Position numbers and translations under genes: made by a program
Notes under the pieces: generated by a model
The model's database searches: none
The model's input: the letters and a program-made list of their open reading frames with translations, nothing else
Told to the model about the DNA's origin: nothing
Assembly: GCA_046331705.1 (NCBI GenBank)
Contig: JAXLQJ010000025.1
Location: 38,375-102,374 of the forward strand
DNA: 64,000 nucleotides
Direction of reading: 5' to 3'
Source of the DNA: JADJOY01 sp046331705 [NCBI: bacterium]
GTDB lineage: Bacteria > JADJOY01
Part shown: piece after piece, positions 33,919 to 42,821 of the stretch
Layout of the letters: every line of letters begins with the position of its first letter
Position numbering within the stretch: the stretch's first letter is position 1

Positions 33919-35952
33919 ATGTCGCTCGCGGAGCAGTGGCGCGCCCGACGTCGCGGTGGTCGCGCGGAGGCGGGCTGCCGCGCGGTGGCGCGCCGGGGGG
34001 TGTGGTTGCTCGCGATCTTGGTGTCGGCGGCGTGCCGGCGCGCCGACGAGCCCGCGCTGCCCGCGGCGCCGCCCCAGCGCCTCGAGGACGCGTTCACCGT
34101 GCCCGCGCCGGGGATGGACTCGGTCACCCACGTCGCGGCGCTTCCGCTGTTGCGCTCGGGCGCGCTGACCAAGCAAGTGTCGAGCCGCGATCCGGCCGGC
34201 GGCAACGCCGACGGGTTCGCCGGCGGCACCGAGCTCTACGTCGACGAGCGCGGCGAGCACGTGGTCTTCGACGACTTCGGGCCGGGCTGCATCCAGCGCG
34301 CCTGGTTCACCACGATCTTCTCGTGGCGCGGCCGCCTTCGCCTCTACGTCGACGATCTCGAGCGTCCGCTCGTCGACGAACCGTTCCTCGCGTTCTTCCG
34401 CGGCGCGCGGGCACCGTTCGTGTCGCCGCTCGTGAGCTTCGCGACCGAGTCGAGCGGCGGATTCGTGAGCTACGTCCCGATCTGCTACGCGCGGCGCGCC
34501 AAGCTCACGCTCTCGGTCCCACCCGAGTTCTTCGCGATCACGTACCGCCACCAGGATCTCGATCATCCGGTGCGCTCGTTCACGCTGGACGACGACGTGT
34601 CGCTGCTCCGGGCGCAATGGCTGCGGCCGGAGCGCGACCCCAAGCCGCGAGCCGTGATCGACGAACGCGCTGGAAGCGTCGAGGTCGCGCCCGGCGAATC
34701 GCGCGAGATCGTCTCGCTGCGCGGCGCCGGCGCCGTCTGGAACCTGTCGCTCGGCATCGAGCCCTTCGAGCAGCATGCGGCGTCCGCGACGTGGCTGGTC
34801 GCGCGCTGGGATGGCCACGCGACGCCCGACGTCCAGGCTCCCGTGCCGGACTTCTTCGGCTCGTCGCGGATCGATCGCCCCGCGGGCGGCTTGCTGGTGG
34901 GCCGCCACGGCGAGCGCTACGTGACGCGGTTCCCGATGCCGTTCTGGTCGAGCGCCGAGATCCGCATCGAGAACCGCGGGACGCGCCCGGTCACGGTGTC
35001 CCATTCGGTCGAGCTTCTCGAGCGGGCGTATCCCGCCGCGTCGGGCTATTTCACCGCGCGCTACCACCACGAAGCGCCGACCAGCGCCGGCCGCGACTAT
35101 CGCTTCGCCGACGTCACGGGCGCCGGCCATTTCGTGGGTGTGTCGTACGCGATGCAGGGCTCGATCCTCGGGACGTACTTGGAAGGCGACGAGCGGTTCT
35201 ACGTCGATCGTTCCGCCACGCCAGCGCTCCAGGGCACCGGCACCGAGGACTACTTCAACGGCGGCTGGTACTTCCTCTTCGGTCGCTTCTCGCAAGCGCT
35301 CTTCGGCGCGCCGTACAGGCTCTCGCCCACCGGCGTCACCAGCGGTCGAACGGGTGCGTACCGCGTGCACCTCGGAGATCTGGTGACCTTCTTCGATGGG
35401 GCTCGCTTCGCGATCGAGCACGACGCCACCGACGACAACACCCACGACGATCACGCGAGCGTCGCCTATCTCTACCTCCATCCCGAGCCGCTGCTGGTCT
35501 GGAGCGACGCGATCGACGTGGGCGATCCCGCTTCCGAGGCGAGCCACGGCTATCGAGCCACCGACGCGTCCGAGGCGAGCGCCGAGGAGTCGACGTTCGA
35601 GGGCGATGACGACGACCGCCTCGTGCGCGACTCGGGCCGGCTCGTGAGCGGCGCGAGCGAGCTCGATCTGGCGCTCGACGCGCGGAACGAAGGCGTGCTG
35701 CTGCGTCGCCGTCTGGACCAGCGCCACGGTCGCCAGCAAGCGGAGGTGCTCGTCGACGGCCAGCCGGCCGGCACCTGGTACGACGTCTTCGAGAATCCCA
35801 TCCAGCGCTGGGCGGAGAGCGACTTCCTGCTTCCCGCCTCGCTGACCCGCTCCAAGTCGCGCATCCACGTCGAGCTGGTGAATCGAGGTCGCACGCCCTG
35901 GACGGAGCTCGGCTATCGAGCGGGAAGCATTCTCGCGCCCGCACCGCGCTGA
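33919..35952 (+). CDS. DUF2961 / GH172-type lipoprotein
   Basis: The 677-residue protein has a lipoprotein signal (VWLLAILVSAAC). The main domain matches DUF2961 (glycoside hydrolase family 172): FGPGCIQRAWFTTIFSW, RLYVDDLERPLVDEPFLAFF, RFPMPFWSSAEIRIENRG and the strongly conserved GTGTEDYFNGGWYF. The family includes difructose-anhydride and arabinofuranoside-acting enzymes (established knowledge), so an alpha-furanoside hydrolase on the cell surface or periplasmic face is plausible. An extra beta-rich C-terminal domain follows. It starts 49 bp after the acyl-CoA dehydrogenase. No sugar-uptake genes are nearby. Confidence 0.87.
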   Translation: MSLAEQWRARRRGGRAEAGCRAVARRGVWLLAILVSAACRRADEPALPAAPPQRLEDAFTVPAPGMDSVTHVAALPLLRSGALTKQVSSRDPAGGNADGFAGGTELYVDERGEHVVFDDFGPGCIQRAWFTTIFSWRGRLRLYVDDLERPLVDEPFLAFFRGARAPFVSPLVSFATESSGGFVSYVPICYARRAKLTLSVPPEFFAITYRHQDLDHPVRSFTLDDDVSLLRAQWLRPERDPKPRAVIDERAGSVEVAPGESREIVSLRGAGAVWNLSLGIEPFEQHAASATWLVARWDGHATPDVQAPVPDFFGSSRIDRPAGGLLVGRHGERYVTRFPMPFWSSAEIRIENRGTRPVTVSHSVELLERAYPAASGYFTARYHHEAPTSAGRDYRFADVTGAGHFVGVSYAMQGSILGTYLEGDERFYVDRSATPALQGTGTEDYFNGGWYFLFGRFSQALFGAPYRLSPTGVTSGRTGAYRVHLGDLVTFFDGARFAIEHDATDDNTHDDHASVAYLYLHPEPLLVWSDAIDVGDPASEASHGYRATDASEASAEESTFEGDDDDRLVRDSGRLVSGASELDLALDARNEGVLLRRRLDQRHGRQQAEVLVDGQPAGTWYDVFENPIQRWAESDFLLPASLTRSKSRIHVELVNRGRTPWTELGYRAGSILAPAPR

Positions 35953-35967
35953 GAAATGCCGTCGAGC

Positions 35968-36004
35968 GTCAGCGCCCGCCACGGCATCGTCGGGTGGCGC
36001 TGAC
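35968..36004 (+). terminator. Hairpin after the GH172-type gene
   Basis: GTCAGCGCC and GGCGCTGAC pair perfectly over 9 bp around a 19-nt loop, 15 bp past the stop codon. An overlapping alternative stem ATGCCG/CGGCAT is also possible. No T-run is present. Confidence 0.4.
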
Positions 36005-36312
36005 TCACTTCCAAGAAACGTCGTCCACGGTCGCGAATCGTCGCGTCGCACGCAGCACCGAGGCGAACGATCCCGCTCGTTTGCGCTCGCTGCTCCGTCA
36101 TTTCCCGACACTCGCTCGCGCGGCGCGATTGGCCGCGCGTTTGCGAGCCGAACCCGTGCCACGAGCTCTCATGGAGGAGAGCGACGACGTCACGGCTGAC
36201 TCATCCCGCACCGACCCCCGTCCCGCCGCTCGGCGCCCGCGCGAGCGCGTCGTCGAGCGCCCGCGCGCCGGGAGCGGAACGTCGGCGATTTCCGCGCGCA
36301 GCGATCCAATGG
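36005..36312 (+). other. Upstream segment encoding the missing N-terminus of the PilZ protein
   Basis: In the frame of the PilZ gene this DNA is open from 36001 and encodes GAERRRFPRAAIQW just before the first ordinary start, which is the expected RxxxR beginning of the first PilZ domain. No ATG/GTG/TTG exists in that frame here. An ATG with GGAGGA around it (36171) reads a hydrophilic leader (MEESDDVTADSSRTDPRP) in another frame. A frameshift or a non-standard start (for example CTG 36196) is needed. Confidence 0.5.
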
Positions 36313-37017
36313 GTGGTGCATTTCCAGAGCGCGAGCGGGCTCGATTCCGGCGAGTCGATCGACGTCAGCGCTCGTGGCTTGTTGCTGCGCTCGCCGACCG
36401 CCGTGCCGATCGGCACGCGCCTCGAGCTCAAGTTCCACCCGCCCACGTGGTCGCGTCCCGTGCTGCTCGCGGGAGTGGTGGTTCGTCACGCCGGTAGTCC
36501 GCGCAAAGTGGGAATTCGTTTCGTGGACGTGCCGCCCGACACGGAACGCGACCTCGCGACCTACGTGCAGCATCACCTCGAGCGGGTGCACCGCGTGCCC
36601 TCGGCTGCGCCGTCCAGCGGCGCGGTCGTGGCGCCGCCGACGGTCGCCGGTCGACCGCACTCGCCAGCGCCCGCGTGCGGCGAGGACCGGCGCATCGAGC
36701 CCCGCGTCGCGGGCCGGTTCCAGGTGGTCTTCCGAAGCGACGAGCACTTTCTCTCCGAGTACGCGACCAGCCTGTCGAGCCACGGTCTCTTCATCGAGAC
36801 CGCGCTTCCGTTCGAGCTCGGGACGGTGATCGAGATCCAGCTGGTGCTGCCCGCGCTCCGCGAGCGCGTGGTGGTGCAAGGTCGCGTGGTGCGGCGCGTC
36901 AGCCCGGCGCCGGGCGTCAAGGCGGGAATCGGCTTGAAGCTGATCGCTGGCGCCGGCTCGGGGTTGACCGCGATCCACGATCTCGCGCAACTGCGGCGCG
37001 CGACGACCGGCCGCTAG
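36313..37017 (+). CDS. Tandem PilZ-domain protein (c-di-GMP effector)
   Basis: The listed frame gives 234 residues, but the first domain's RRRFPR motif is encoded upstream in the same open frame, so the protein is longer. Domain 1 has [12 protein letters not shown] (DxSxxG). Domain 2 starts with [11 protein letters not shown] (RxxxR) and has [11 protein letters not shown] (SxxG). Both domains therefore carry the RxxxR and (D/x)xSxxG elements that bind cyclic di-GMP in PilZ proteins. A Pro/Ala-rich linker separates them. It is a cytoplasmic adaptor with no enzymatic domain; its partner is unknown. The four-gene redox cluster begins 156 bp downstream. Confidence 0.83.
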   Translation: MVHFQSASGLDSGESIDVSARGLLLRSPTAVPIGTRLELKFHPPTWSRPVLLAGVVVRHAGSPRKVGIRFVDVPPDTERDLATYVQHHLERVHRVPSAAPSSGAVVAPPTVAGRPHSPAPACGEDRRIEPRVAGRFQVVFRSDEHFLSEYATSLSSHGLFIETALPFELGTVIEIQLVLPALRERVVVQGRVVRRVSPAPGVKAGIGLKLIAGAGSGLTAIHDLAQLRRATTGR

Positions 37018-37173
37018 GATTCTTGCGCGCGTTGCGCTTCGCACCGGGCCAGGCGACTCGGTCTCGTCTCCCGCCGCCGCCAGCTCGCGCGCCGAAGCGG
37101 CGTACGAGCACGCCCCAATCGCCGCAAGCATCGCTAGACTGCGCGCCGGGCGAGCGCAGGCGGTATCCGAGTC

Positions 37174-38412
37174 ATGGCGACCAAGGCGAGAAGCGAGCGA
37201 GGCGCGCCGACGCGGTACGCGCGCGACGAGCAGCGCGTCCTCAATCCGCAGGCGTGGCGGCATTACCGACGCTCGTACGCCCGCGGCGAGGTGCTCGCCG
37301 GCGCCCTCGTCGTCGTCGGGCTGGTGGCCATCGCGACGTGGGTGCGCTGGATGGGGGCGCATCCGGATCCGAACCTGGCACGCGTGTCGCTCGATGCGCT
37401 GGCTGGAGACCCGGCGCGCACGGTCGTCGAGAGCGTGCCGCCGAGCGCAGGACGAGCAAGCAGTCCTGCTCCGACGCCCACGGCCGTTCCAGCGTCCGCG
37501 CGCGGGGCATTGCCCGGCGAGCTGGCGCCACCGGGCTTCAGCGAGGGCAAGCCCGCGACCTTCGACGCCGACAATCTTTACGAGAAGATCGACGGCCGCG
37601 CGAACTACTTCACCTCGCGAGGTTTCCGCTCGCTCTCGTTCGTGTCGCTCACGTCCGTCGGCGATCCGGCGGCGGCATCGATCGACGTCGAGCTCTACGA
37701 CATGGCCAACGCCGAGAACGCGCTGAGCGCTTACGGCGGAGAGAAGTCGGCGGAGATCGCCTCCGAGCGGCACGCGGCCGGCCTCTGGCACCTCGACCGC
37801 AACGCGCTCTATCTCACTCAGGGGCGTTACTACTTGCGCGCCATCGGCTCCGACGAGAGCGAGGCGACGCGGGCCGCGTTGCTTGCCGTGAAGGCCCGCA
37901 TCCAGGCCGCGTTTCCGGGCGAGGCGCAGGAGCTGCCCTGGGCGCACCGGCTCTTGGGCGTGCTCGGGATCGCGTCCGGCCAGATCGAGTTCCACCGCGA
38001 GGCGGCGTTCTCGTTCGGGTTCGCGAACGACGTGTACTCGGCGCTGCTCGACGACCAAGCCACCGAGGTCTTCGTCACCGTGACCGCCGACGAGACCGCC
38101 GCCGCGAACCTCGTGCGCCAGTTCGTGGACGGCTTCGCGAGCTACGGGGAACGGGTGGCGAGCGGTGGCGAGACCTGGGTGAAGGACCGCTACTTGAGCT
38201 CGTACGCGACGGCGCGCGCCCAGCGCGCGTTCGTGTTCGGCGTGCGCGGAGCGCCGGACCTCGAAGCGGCTCGCGCCGCCCTCGCCAAGCTCGCCGCCGC
38301 GATCGTCGCGTTCCCGGAGGTGCCACGTGTGGCGGCGCACGAGCCGACGTCCCCGAGCTCGCCCGGGGAGGCCGCCGATCATTACGCTGGCGGCGGGGAA
38401 GGGGAGCACTGA
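37174..38412 (+). CDS. DUF6599 family membrane-anchored protein
   Basis: The 412-residue protein has one transmembrane helix (about residues 40-58, [18 protein letters not shown]) after a basic cytoplasmic start, then a Pro/Ala/Thr linker. The outer domain carries [20 protein letters not shown], the DUF6599 hallmark, repeated later in a second related half ([19 protein letters not shown]). The domain faces the periplasm. The biochemical role of DUF6599 is unknown. It is followed 2 bp later by the DUF362 gene and then the polyferredoxin gene, so it likely belongs to one membrane redox complex (inference). Confidence 0.83.
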   Translation: MATKARSERGAPTRYARDEQRVLNPQAWRHYRRSYARGEVLAGALVVVGLVAIATWVRWMGAHPDPNLARVSLDALAGDPARTVVESVPPSAGRASSPAPTPTAVPASARGALPGELAPPGFSEGKPATFDADNLYEKIDGRANYFTSRGFRSLSFVSLTSVGDPAAASIDVELYDMANAENALSAYGGEKSAEIASERHAAGLWHLDRNALYLTQGRYYLRAIGSDESEATRAALLAVKARIQAAFPGEAQELPWAHRLLGVLGIASGQIEFHREAAFSFGFANDVYSALLDDQATEVFVTVTADETAAANLVRQFVDGFASYGERVASGGETWVKDRYLSSYATARAQRAFVFGVRGAPDLEAARAALAKLAAAIVAFPEVPRVAAHEPTSPSSPGEAADHYAGGGEGEH

Positions 38413-38414
38413 CG

Positions 38415-39497
38415 ATGGCGGACGTGGAAGGCGCGGGCGCGCCGTCGAGCGACGACGGCGGCGCGGCGAAGGGCGAGGGCGAGCTCGCGGCCACCACGCG
38501 CCGCCGCTTCCTCCGTCAGGTGAGTGTCGTGGCGGGCGTGTCGGCCGCTGCCGGCTGGGCTGCGCTGGCGCCGCCGAACCAGCCGTTCTCGCTTCGCGAT
38601 CCCGACGGCGAGCGCGGCAAGCCGGCGCGCAAGAGCGTGCGGCTCAAGGAAGGCGGGTTCGCCGTCGACGCATCGCCGACGGCTGCGCGGCTCGGCGTCG
38701 CGCGCGGCGAGCGAGTCGAGGCGATGGTGCGCGCCGCCGTCGACGCCATCGGCGGCATGTCCCGTTTCGTGAAGCGCGGCGAGCGGGTGCTCATCAAGCC
38801 GAACGTCGCGTTCGAGCGGGTCGCGGCCCTGGGCGCCACCACCAACCCCGAGGTGCTGGTGGCGCTGATCCTGCTCGCGCGCGAAGCCGGCGCCGCCGAG
38901 GTGCGGGTGGTGGACAATCCCATCGAGGCCGCGGAGGCGTGCTTCGAGCGCAGCGGGATCCGTACCGCCGCGGTCCGCGCAGGCGCCCGCGTCTACCTGC
39001 CGACGCCCAGCGACTTCGAACCGCTGGTCACGCCGGGCGCCACGCTCATCGAGCGCTGGTCGTTCTTCCACCGGCCCTTCGTGGGCATCGACAAGGTCAT
39101 CGGCGTCGCGCCCGTGAAGGACCACAACCTGTGCTCCGCGTCGATGACGACGAAGAACTGGTATGGGCTGCTCGGTGGGCGCCGCAACCAGTTCCACCAG
39201 GACATCCACACGATCATCACCGACCTCGCGCGCATGCTCAGGCCCACCTTCGTGGTGCTCGACGGCACGCGCGTGCTCTGGCGCAGCGGCCCCACGGGCG
39301 GAAGCCTGGCGGACGTGCGGCTCGGCAGGACCATCGTGGCGAGCACGGATTCGCTCACCGCGGACGCGTTCGGCTGGGACGAGCTGCTGGCGCGCGATCC
39401 GGCTGCGCGCCCTGCCTATCTCGCCCGCGCCGCGGCGGCCGGCCTCGGCGATCCCGATTGGCGTTCGCAAGCGTCGAAGGAGACGCAGGTTGGCTGA
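38415..39497 (+). CDS. DUF362 domain protein, Tat-exported
   Basis: The 360-residue protein starts with an acidic lead and a twin-arginine signal [20 protein letters not shown]. The DUF362 domain shows [38 protein letters not shown] and [20 protein letters not shown] followed by YGLLGG. Other DUF362 proteins contain Fe-S clusters or act with ferredoxins; here no classical ferredoxin motif is present in this chain, but the next gene provides eight Cys motifs. The Tat signal implies folding with cofactor before export. It starts 2 bp after DUF6599 and its 3' end overlaps the next gene by 8 bp. Confidence 0.87.
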   Translation: MADVEGAGAPSSDDGGAAKGEGELAATTRRRFLRQVSVVAGVSAAAGWAALAPPNQPFSLRDPDGERGKPARKSVRLKEGGFAVDASPTAARLGVARGERVEAMVRAAVDAIGGMSRFVKRGERVLIKPNVAFERVAALGATTNPEVLVALILLAREAGAAEVRVVDNPIEAAEACFERSGIRTAAVRAGARVYLPTPSDFEPLVTPGATLIERWSFFHRPFVGIDKVIGVAPVKDHNLCSASMTTKNWYGLLGGRRNQFHQDIHTIITDLARMLRPTFVVLDGTRVLWRSGPTGGSLADVRLGRTIVASTDSLTADAFGWDELLARDPAARPAYLARAAAAGLGDPDWRSQASKETQVG

Positions 39498-41262
39498 GCG
39501 CCTCTTCACCCGCGGCCGCGACGGCAAGGCCTACCTCGCCGGCTTCGAGCCCAGCGCCGACGGCTCGCCGTGGTGGGTTCGCCGCTTTCGAATCACCAAC
39601 GTTCGGGTGGTCTCGCAAGCGTTCTTCTTCGCGCTCTTCGTGTTCCTGCTCTGGACCACCTGGTTCAGCCGGCTGGGCGGTTACCCGGTCTCGCTCTTCC
39701 TCGAGATCGACCCGCTGGTGGGCTTCGCGACGGCGATCTCCACTCACACGGTCTACAAATGGCTGTGGCGCGGGCTCTTCGTGCTGGTGCCGACGCTGCT
39801 CCTGGGGCGCGTCTTCTGCAACTGGATGTGCCCGTACGGCAGCCTTCATCAATTCATCGGCTGGGCGTTCAACATCCGCGCGAACCGCAACGCGATCGAC
39901 TCCAACCGATATCGGCCGCTCTTCCAGCTCAAGTACGTGATCCTCACCATCATGCTGGTGATGGCGGCGATGGGCTCGTTGCAGATCGGGCTCCTGGATC
40001 CGATCTGCCTCTTGGTGCGGAGCTTCGCCACGGTCTTCGAGCCGGCCGCCGACTTCGGCACGCGTTCGCTCGGCGCGGCGCTCGCCGAGCGGGGCGTGAA
40101 CGCCGATCTCTCGACGGCGCTCTTCGCGCCGGGCGCGCCGCACCAGCGGATCTTCGCCGGTGCCTGGTTCGTGGGCGCGATGATCGTCGGCTTGGTCGGC
40201 ATGAACCTGGTGATCCCGCGGTTCTTCTGCCGCGTGCTCTGTCCCCTGGGCGCGTTCCTGGGGGTCCTCGCGCGGTTCGCGCCGTGGCGCATCGAGCGCG
40301 ATCTCACCAAGTGCACCGACTGTGACCTGTGCCTGAAACGCTGCGAAGGCGCCAGCGATCCCCACGCGGCGCTGCGCAAGAGCGAATGCTTCGTGTGCTT
40401 CAACTGCATCGACGATTGCCCCGAGGAGGCACTCACGTTCACGCGCGCGCCGGCGTCGGTCAAGCCGTGGATCGTGGGCAAGCTCGAGGACGTGAAGCGC
40501 GGTGCGGCGACGCTCTTCGGGCGGCGCATCCTCAGCCAGATCTGGGACACGGAGGTCGCGGCGCCGGACTTGCCGCGGCGGCGCTGGATCTTCGCGTCGG
40601 TCGCGGGTGTGCTCGGGTTCCCGTTTCTCAGGCTCTCGAAGGCGGTCAACGATCGCGGCTTCGACGCCAAGGCCATTCGCCCGCCGGGCTCGGTGGCCGA
40701 GCCGGAGTTCCTCGAACGCTGCATCAAATGCGACGCGTGCATCCACGTCTGCCCCACCAACGTGTTGCAGCCTTCGACGCTGGCTCAGGGCGGCTTCGAG
40801 GGCGTGTGGACGCCGGTCATGGATTTCGCCGTCGGGTTCTGCCAGCTGAACTGCACCCTCTGCAGCGAGGTGTGTCCGACCGGCGCCATCCAGAAGACCT
40901 CGCTCGAGCGCAAGCTCGGAGTGGGCGCGCACCAGGCGCAGGGTCCGATCCGCGTCGGTACGGCGTTCTTCGACCAAGGCCGCTGCTTGCCCTGGGCGAT
41001 GCAGACGCCGTGTGTCGTGTGCGAGGAGGTCTGCCCCGTCACACCCAAGGCGATCGGCACGTACGACGAGACCATCACCCGCTGGGACGGCAAGACCGTG
41101 ACCCTGAACAAGCCCTACATTCGCCCCGAGCTCTGCATCGGCTGCGGCATCTGCGAGCACGAATGCCCGGTGATCGACAGCGCCGCGGTGTACGTCACCG
41201 CGATCGGTGAAACGCGCTCGGAGGCTCGCTCGTTGCTGCTGGACAGGCCGAAGCCCGTCTGA
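39490..41262 (+). CDS. NapH/NapG-like membrane polyferredoxin fusion
   Basis: The 590-residue protein begins at TTG 39490 (GAAGGAG 7 nt upstream; overlaps DUF362 by 8 bp). The N-terminal half is NapH/NosR-like: at least four transmembrane helices, cytoplasmic [12 protein letters not shown] and [12 protein letters not shown], then ferredoxin motifs [12 protein letters not shown] and [13 protein letters not shown] second signal-like [15 protein letters not shown] separates a NapG-like half with [30 protein letters not shown] and [12 protein letters not shown]. In Nap systems NapH and NapG are separate and pass quinol electrons to the periplasm; here both sit in one chain. The NapG-like half is probably periplasmic. 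It should move electrons between quinone and the Tat-exported partners either side. Confidence 0.88.
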   Translation: MAERLFTRGRDGKAYLAGFEPSADGSPWWVRRFRITNVRVVSQAFFFALFVFLLWTTWFSRLGGYPVSLFLEIDPLVGFATAISTHTVYKWLWRGLFVLVPTLLLGRVFCNWMCPYGSLHQFIGWAFNIRANRNAIDSNRYRPLFQLKYVILTIMLVMAAMGSLQIGLLDPICLLVRSFATVFEPAADFGTRSLGAALAERGVNADLSTALFAPGAPHQRIFAGAWFVGAMIVGLVGMNLVIPRFFCRVLCPLGAFLGVLARFAPWRIERDLTKCTDCDLCLKRCEGASDPHAALRKSECFVCFNCIDDCPEEALTFTRAPASVKPWIVGKLEDVKRGAATLFGRRILSQIWDTEVAAPDLPRRRWIFASVAGVLGFPFLRLSKAVNDRGFDAKAIRPPGSVAEPEFLERCIKCDACIHVCPTNVLQPSTLAQGGFEGVWTPVMDFAVGFCQLNCTLCSEVCPTGAIQKTSLERKLGVGAHQAQGPIRVGTAFFDQGRCLPWAMQTPCVVCEEVCPVTPKAIGTYDETITRWDGKTVTLNKPYIRPELCIGCGICEHECPVIDSAAVYVTAIGETRSEARSLLLDRPKPV

Positions 41263-41299
41263 GACGATCGCCCGTCCCAGACGTCGCTGCGGAGGAACC

Positions 41300-42508
41300 A
41301 TGGCCCCCAATCGAGACGGAATCACCCGACGAGAAGCGCTGGCGCTGGGAGGCGCGGTCTCCGCGGCTTTGCTCGCGGAAGGCAGCTTGGGCGCGGCGCG
41401 AGCGCTCGCCGCGGACGCGCCGTTGCCGCAGATTCCGCGCCGGGTGCTGGGGAAGACGGGGAAGCAGATCCCGATCTTGCTGATGGGCGGCGACAACGGC
41501 TTCGACAAGGTCTTCGATCCGCGCCTCGCCGAGGGCCTGCGCTACGGCCTCGACTACGTGGACGCGGCCGATTGTTACGCCGGCGGCAACTGCGAGAGCT
41601 CGCTCGGCGTCTTCGTGAAGCGCCTCAAGTCGCGCGATCAACTCTGGATCACCTCGAAGAGCGACGCCCACGATCCAGCCGGATTCGTGAAGACCGTCGA
41701 TCAGAGCCTCGCGCGGCTCGGCACGCCCTACGTCGACCTGATGTTCCTGCACAATCTCTCCGAGCCGCGCTTCCTGAGCGACGAGCTGGCGAAGACGGTC
41801 GCGAAGCTCAAGGACGAGGGGAAGATCCGGCATTTCGGGTTCTCGAGCCATGCGACCAACGTGGTCGAGCTGCTCAACCTGGCGGCCAAGACGCCGTGGG
41901 TCGAGGCGGTGATGTTCCGCTACAACTTCCGCAAGTACGGCGACAAGGAGCTCAACGCCGCCATGGACGCGGCGCACGGCGCGGGCGTGGGCCTGATCGC
42001 GATGAAGACCCAGGGCTCGGAGGCCGAGCGCGACGCCTGGAAGCAATTCCAGCAGAACGGTCGCTGGACCAAGCACCAGGCGGTGCTCAAGAGCGTGTGG
42101 TCGGACGCGCGCATCTCCGCCGCGGTGAGCGGCATGGATACGCTCGACAAGCTGCGCCAGAACATCGGCGCCGCGGTCGACCGGACCGACCTGACGGCGC
42201 TCGAGGAGGGCGAGATCGAGCGCTACGCGCTGGCGACGCGCTCGCTCGCCTGCGACGGCTGCGACCAGCACTGCGGTGCCGCGATGCGCGACGCCGCCGG
42301 CGCGGACCTGCGGATCGCCGATCGGCTTCGGTTCCTGACCTACCACGAGAGCTACGGCCGCACCGAGCGCGCGCGCGAGCTCTACGCGATGCTGCCCGAG
42401 GGTGCGCGCGACCTGGCGCACCTCGACTTCGCCCCCGCCAATCGCGCGTGCCCGCATGGGGTGGACGTGGCCACGCTGGTGAAGCGCGCCGCGACGCTGC
42501 TGGGCTGA
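41300..42508 (+). CDS. Tat-exported aldo/keto reductase with Cys-rich C-terminus
   Basis: The 402-residue protein has an N-terminal twin-arginine-like signal (ITRREALALGGAVSAALLAE) and then an AKR TIM barrel. It keeps the AKR tetrad pattern: Asp and Tyr in VDAADCYAGG, Lys in ITSKSD and His in LMFLHNL. The C-terminus holds ACDGCDQHCG and ACPHGVDV, a CxxCxxxC...C arrangement like Fe-S-bearing AKRs. An exported AKR could not use cytoplasmic NADPH, so it would need electrons from the polyferredoxin just upstream (37 bp) or carry its cofactor through Tat. The ATG at 41300 follows GGAGG. Substrate unknown. Confidence 0.87.
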   Translation: MAPNRDGITRREALALGGAVSAALLAEGSLGAARALAADAPLPQIPRRVLGKTGKQIPILLMGGDNGFDKVFDPRLAEGLRYGLDYVDAADCYAGGNCESSLGVFVKRLKSRDQLWITSKSDAHDPAGFVKTVDQSLARLGTPYVDLMFLHNLSEPRFLSDELAKTVAKLKDEGKIRHFGFSSHATNVVELLNLAAKTPWVEAVMFRYNFRKYGDKELNAAMDAAHGAGVGLIAMKTQGSEAERDAWKQFQQNGRWTKHQAVLKSVWSDARISAAVSGMDTLDKLRQNIGAAVDRTDLTALEEGEIERYALATRSLACDGCDQHCGAAMRDAAGADLRIADRLRFLTYHESYGRTERARELYAMLPEGARDLAHLDFAPANRACPHGVDVATLVKRAATLLG

Positions 42509-42705
42509 GCGCGTTTTCGTTCGAGGCTTCCGAGGCCGAGCCCCGCGAACGCGGTGGAAGCTCGGATCGAGCCGGCGTCGCCCACGACGGAACGTGCCGG
42601 GCCGCGCGGATAGCGGCTCGATGGCGCGCGGGTCGCCAAACGCTCCCTGCGCCCTCGGGGCTCGGGATCCGCGCCAGCAGCCGGACGGCGTGGCACGGGG
42701 GGGCC
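42509..42705. other. Non-coding spacer after the AKR gene
   Basis: This is the 5' part of a 313-bp gene-free region between the AKR and hydrolase genes. I see no gene or promoter in it. The rest of the region contains the terminator-like hairpin (42706-42734) and the phased repeats (42759-42789). Confidence 0.5.
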
Positions 42706-42734
42706 GCCCCGGGGGCGTTCGTTGCCCCCGGGGC
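42706..42734 (+). terminator. Very stable GC hairpin
   Basis: GCCCCGGGGGC and GCCCCCGGGGC form a perfect 11-bp all-GC stem closing a 7-nt loop GTTCGTT. It lies about 200 bp after the AKR gene and 25 bp upstream of the operator-like repeats. It would stop or pause read-through into the hydrolase gene; no T-run follows. Confidence 0.5.
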
Positions 42735-42758
42735 GCGCCCCAACTTGCCGCGCCAAAA

Positions 42759-42789
42759 CACGATGTGATACTTCGTGATACATCGTGAT
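42759..42789 (+). promoter_or_regulatory. Operator candidate: three GTGAT(A) repeats at 10-bp spacing inside an inverted repeat
   Basis: GTGATA begins at 42765 and 42775, and GTGAT at 42785, exactly one helical turn apart. The same DNA has a perfect 8-bp inverted repeat CACGATGT (42759-42766) and ACATCGTG (42780-42787). It is an AT-rich island in GC-rich DNA, 32 bp before the hydrolase start. Confidence 0.55.
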
Positions 42790-42821
42790 TGCCGCCCCCG
42801 AGGGGCGCTGCGGAGGATTCG

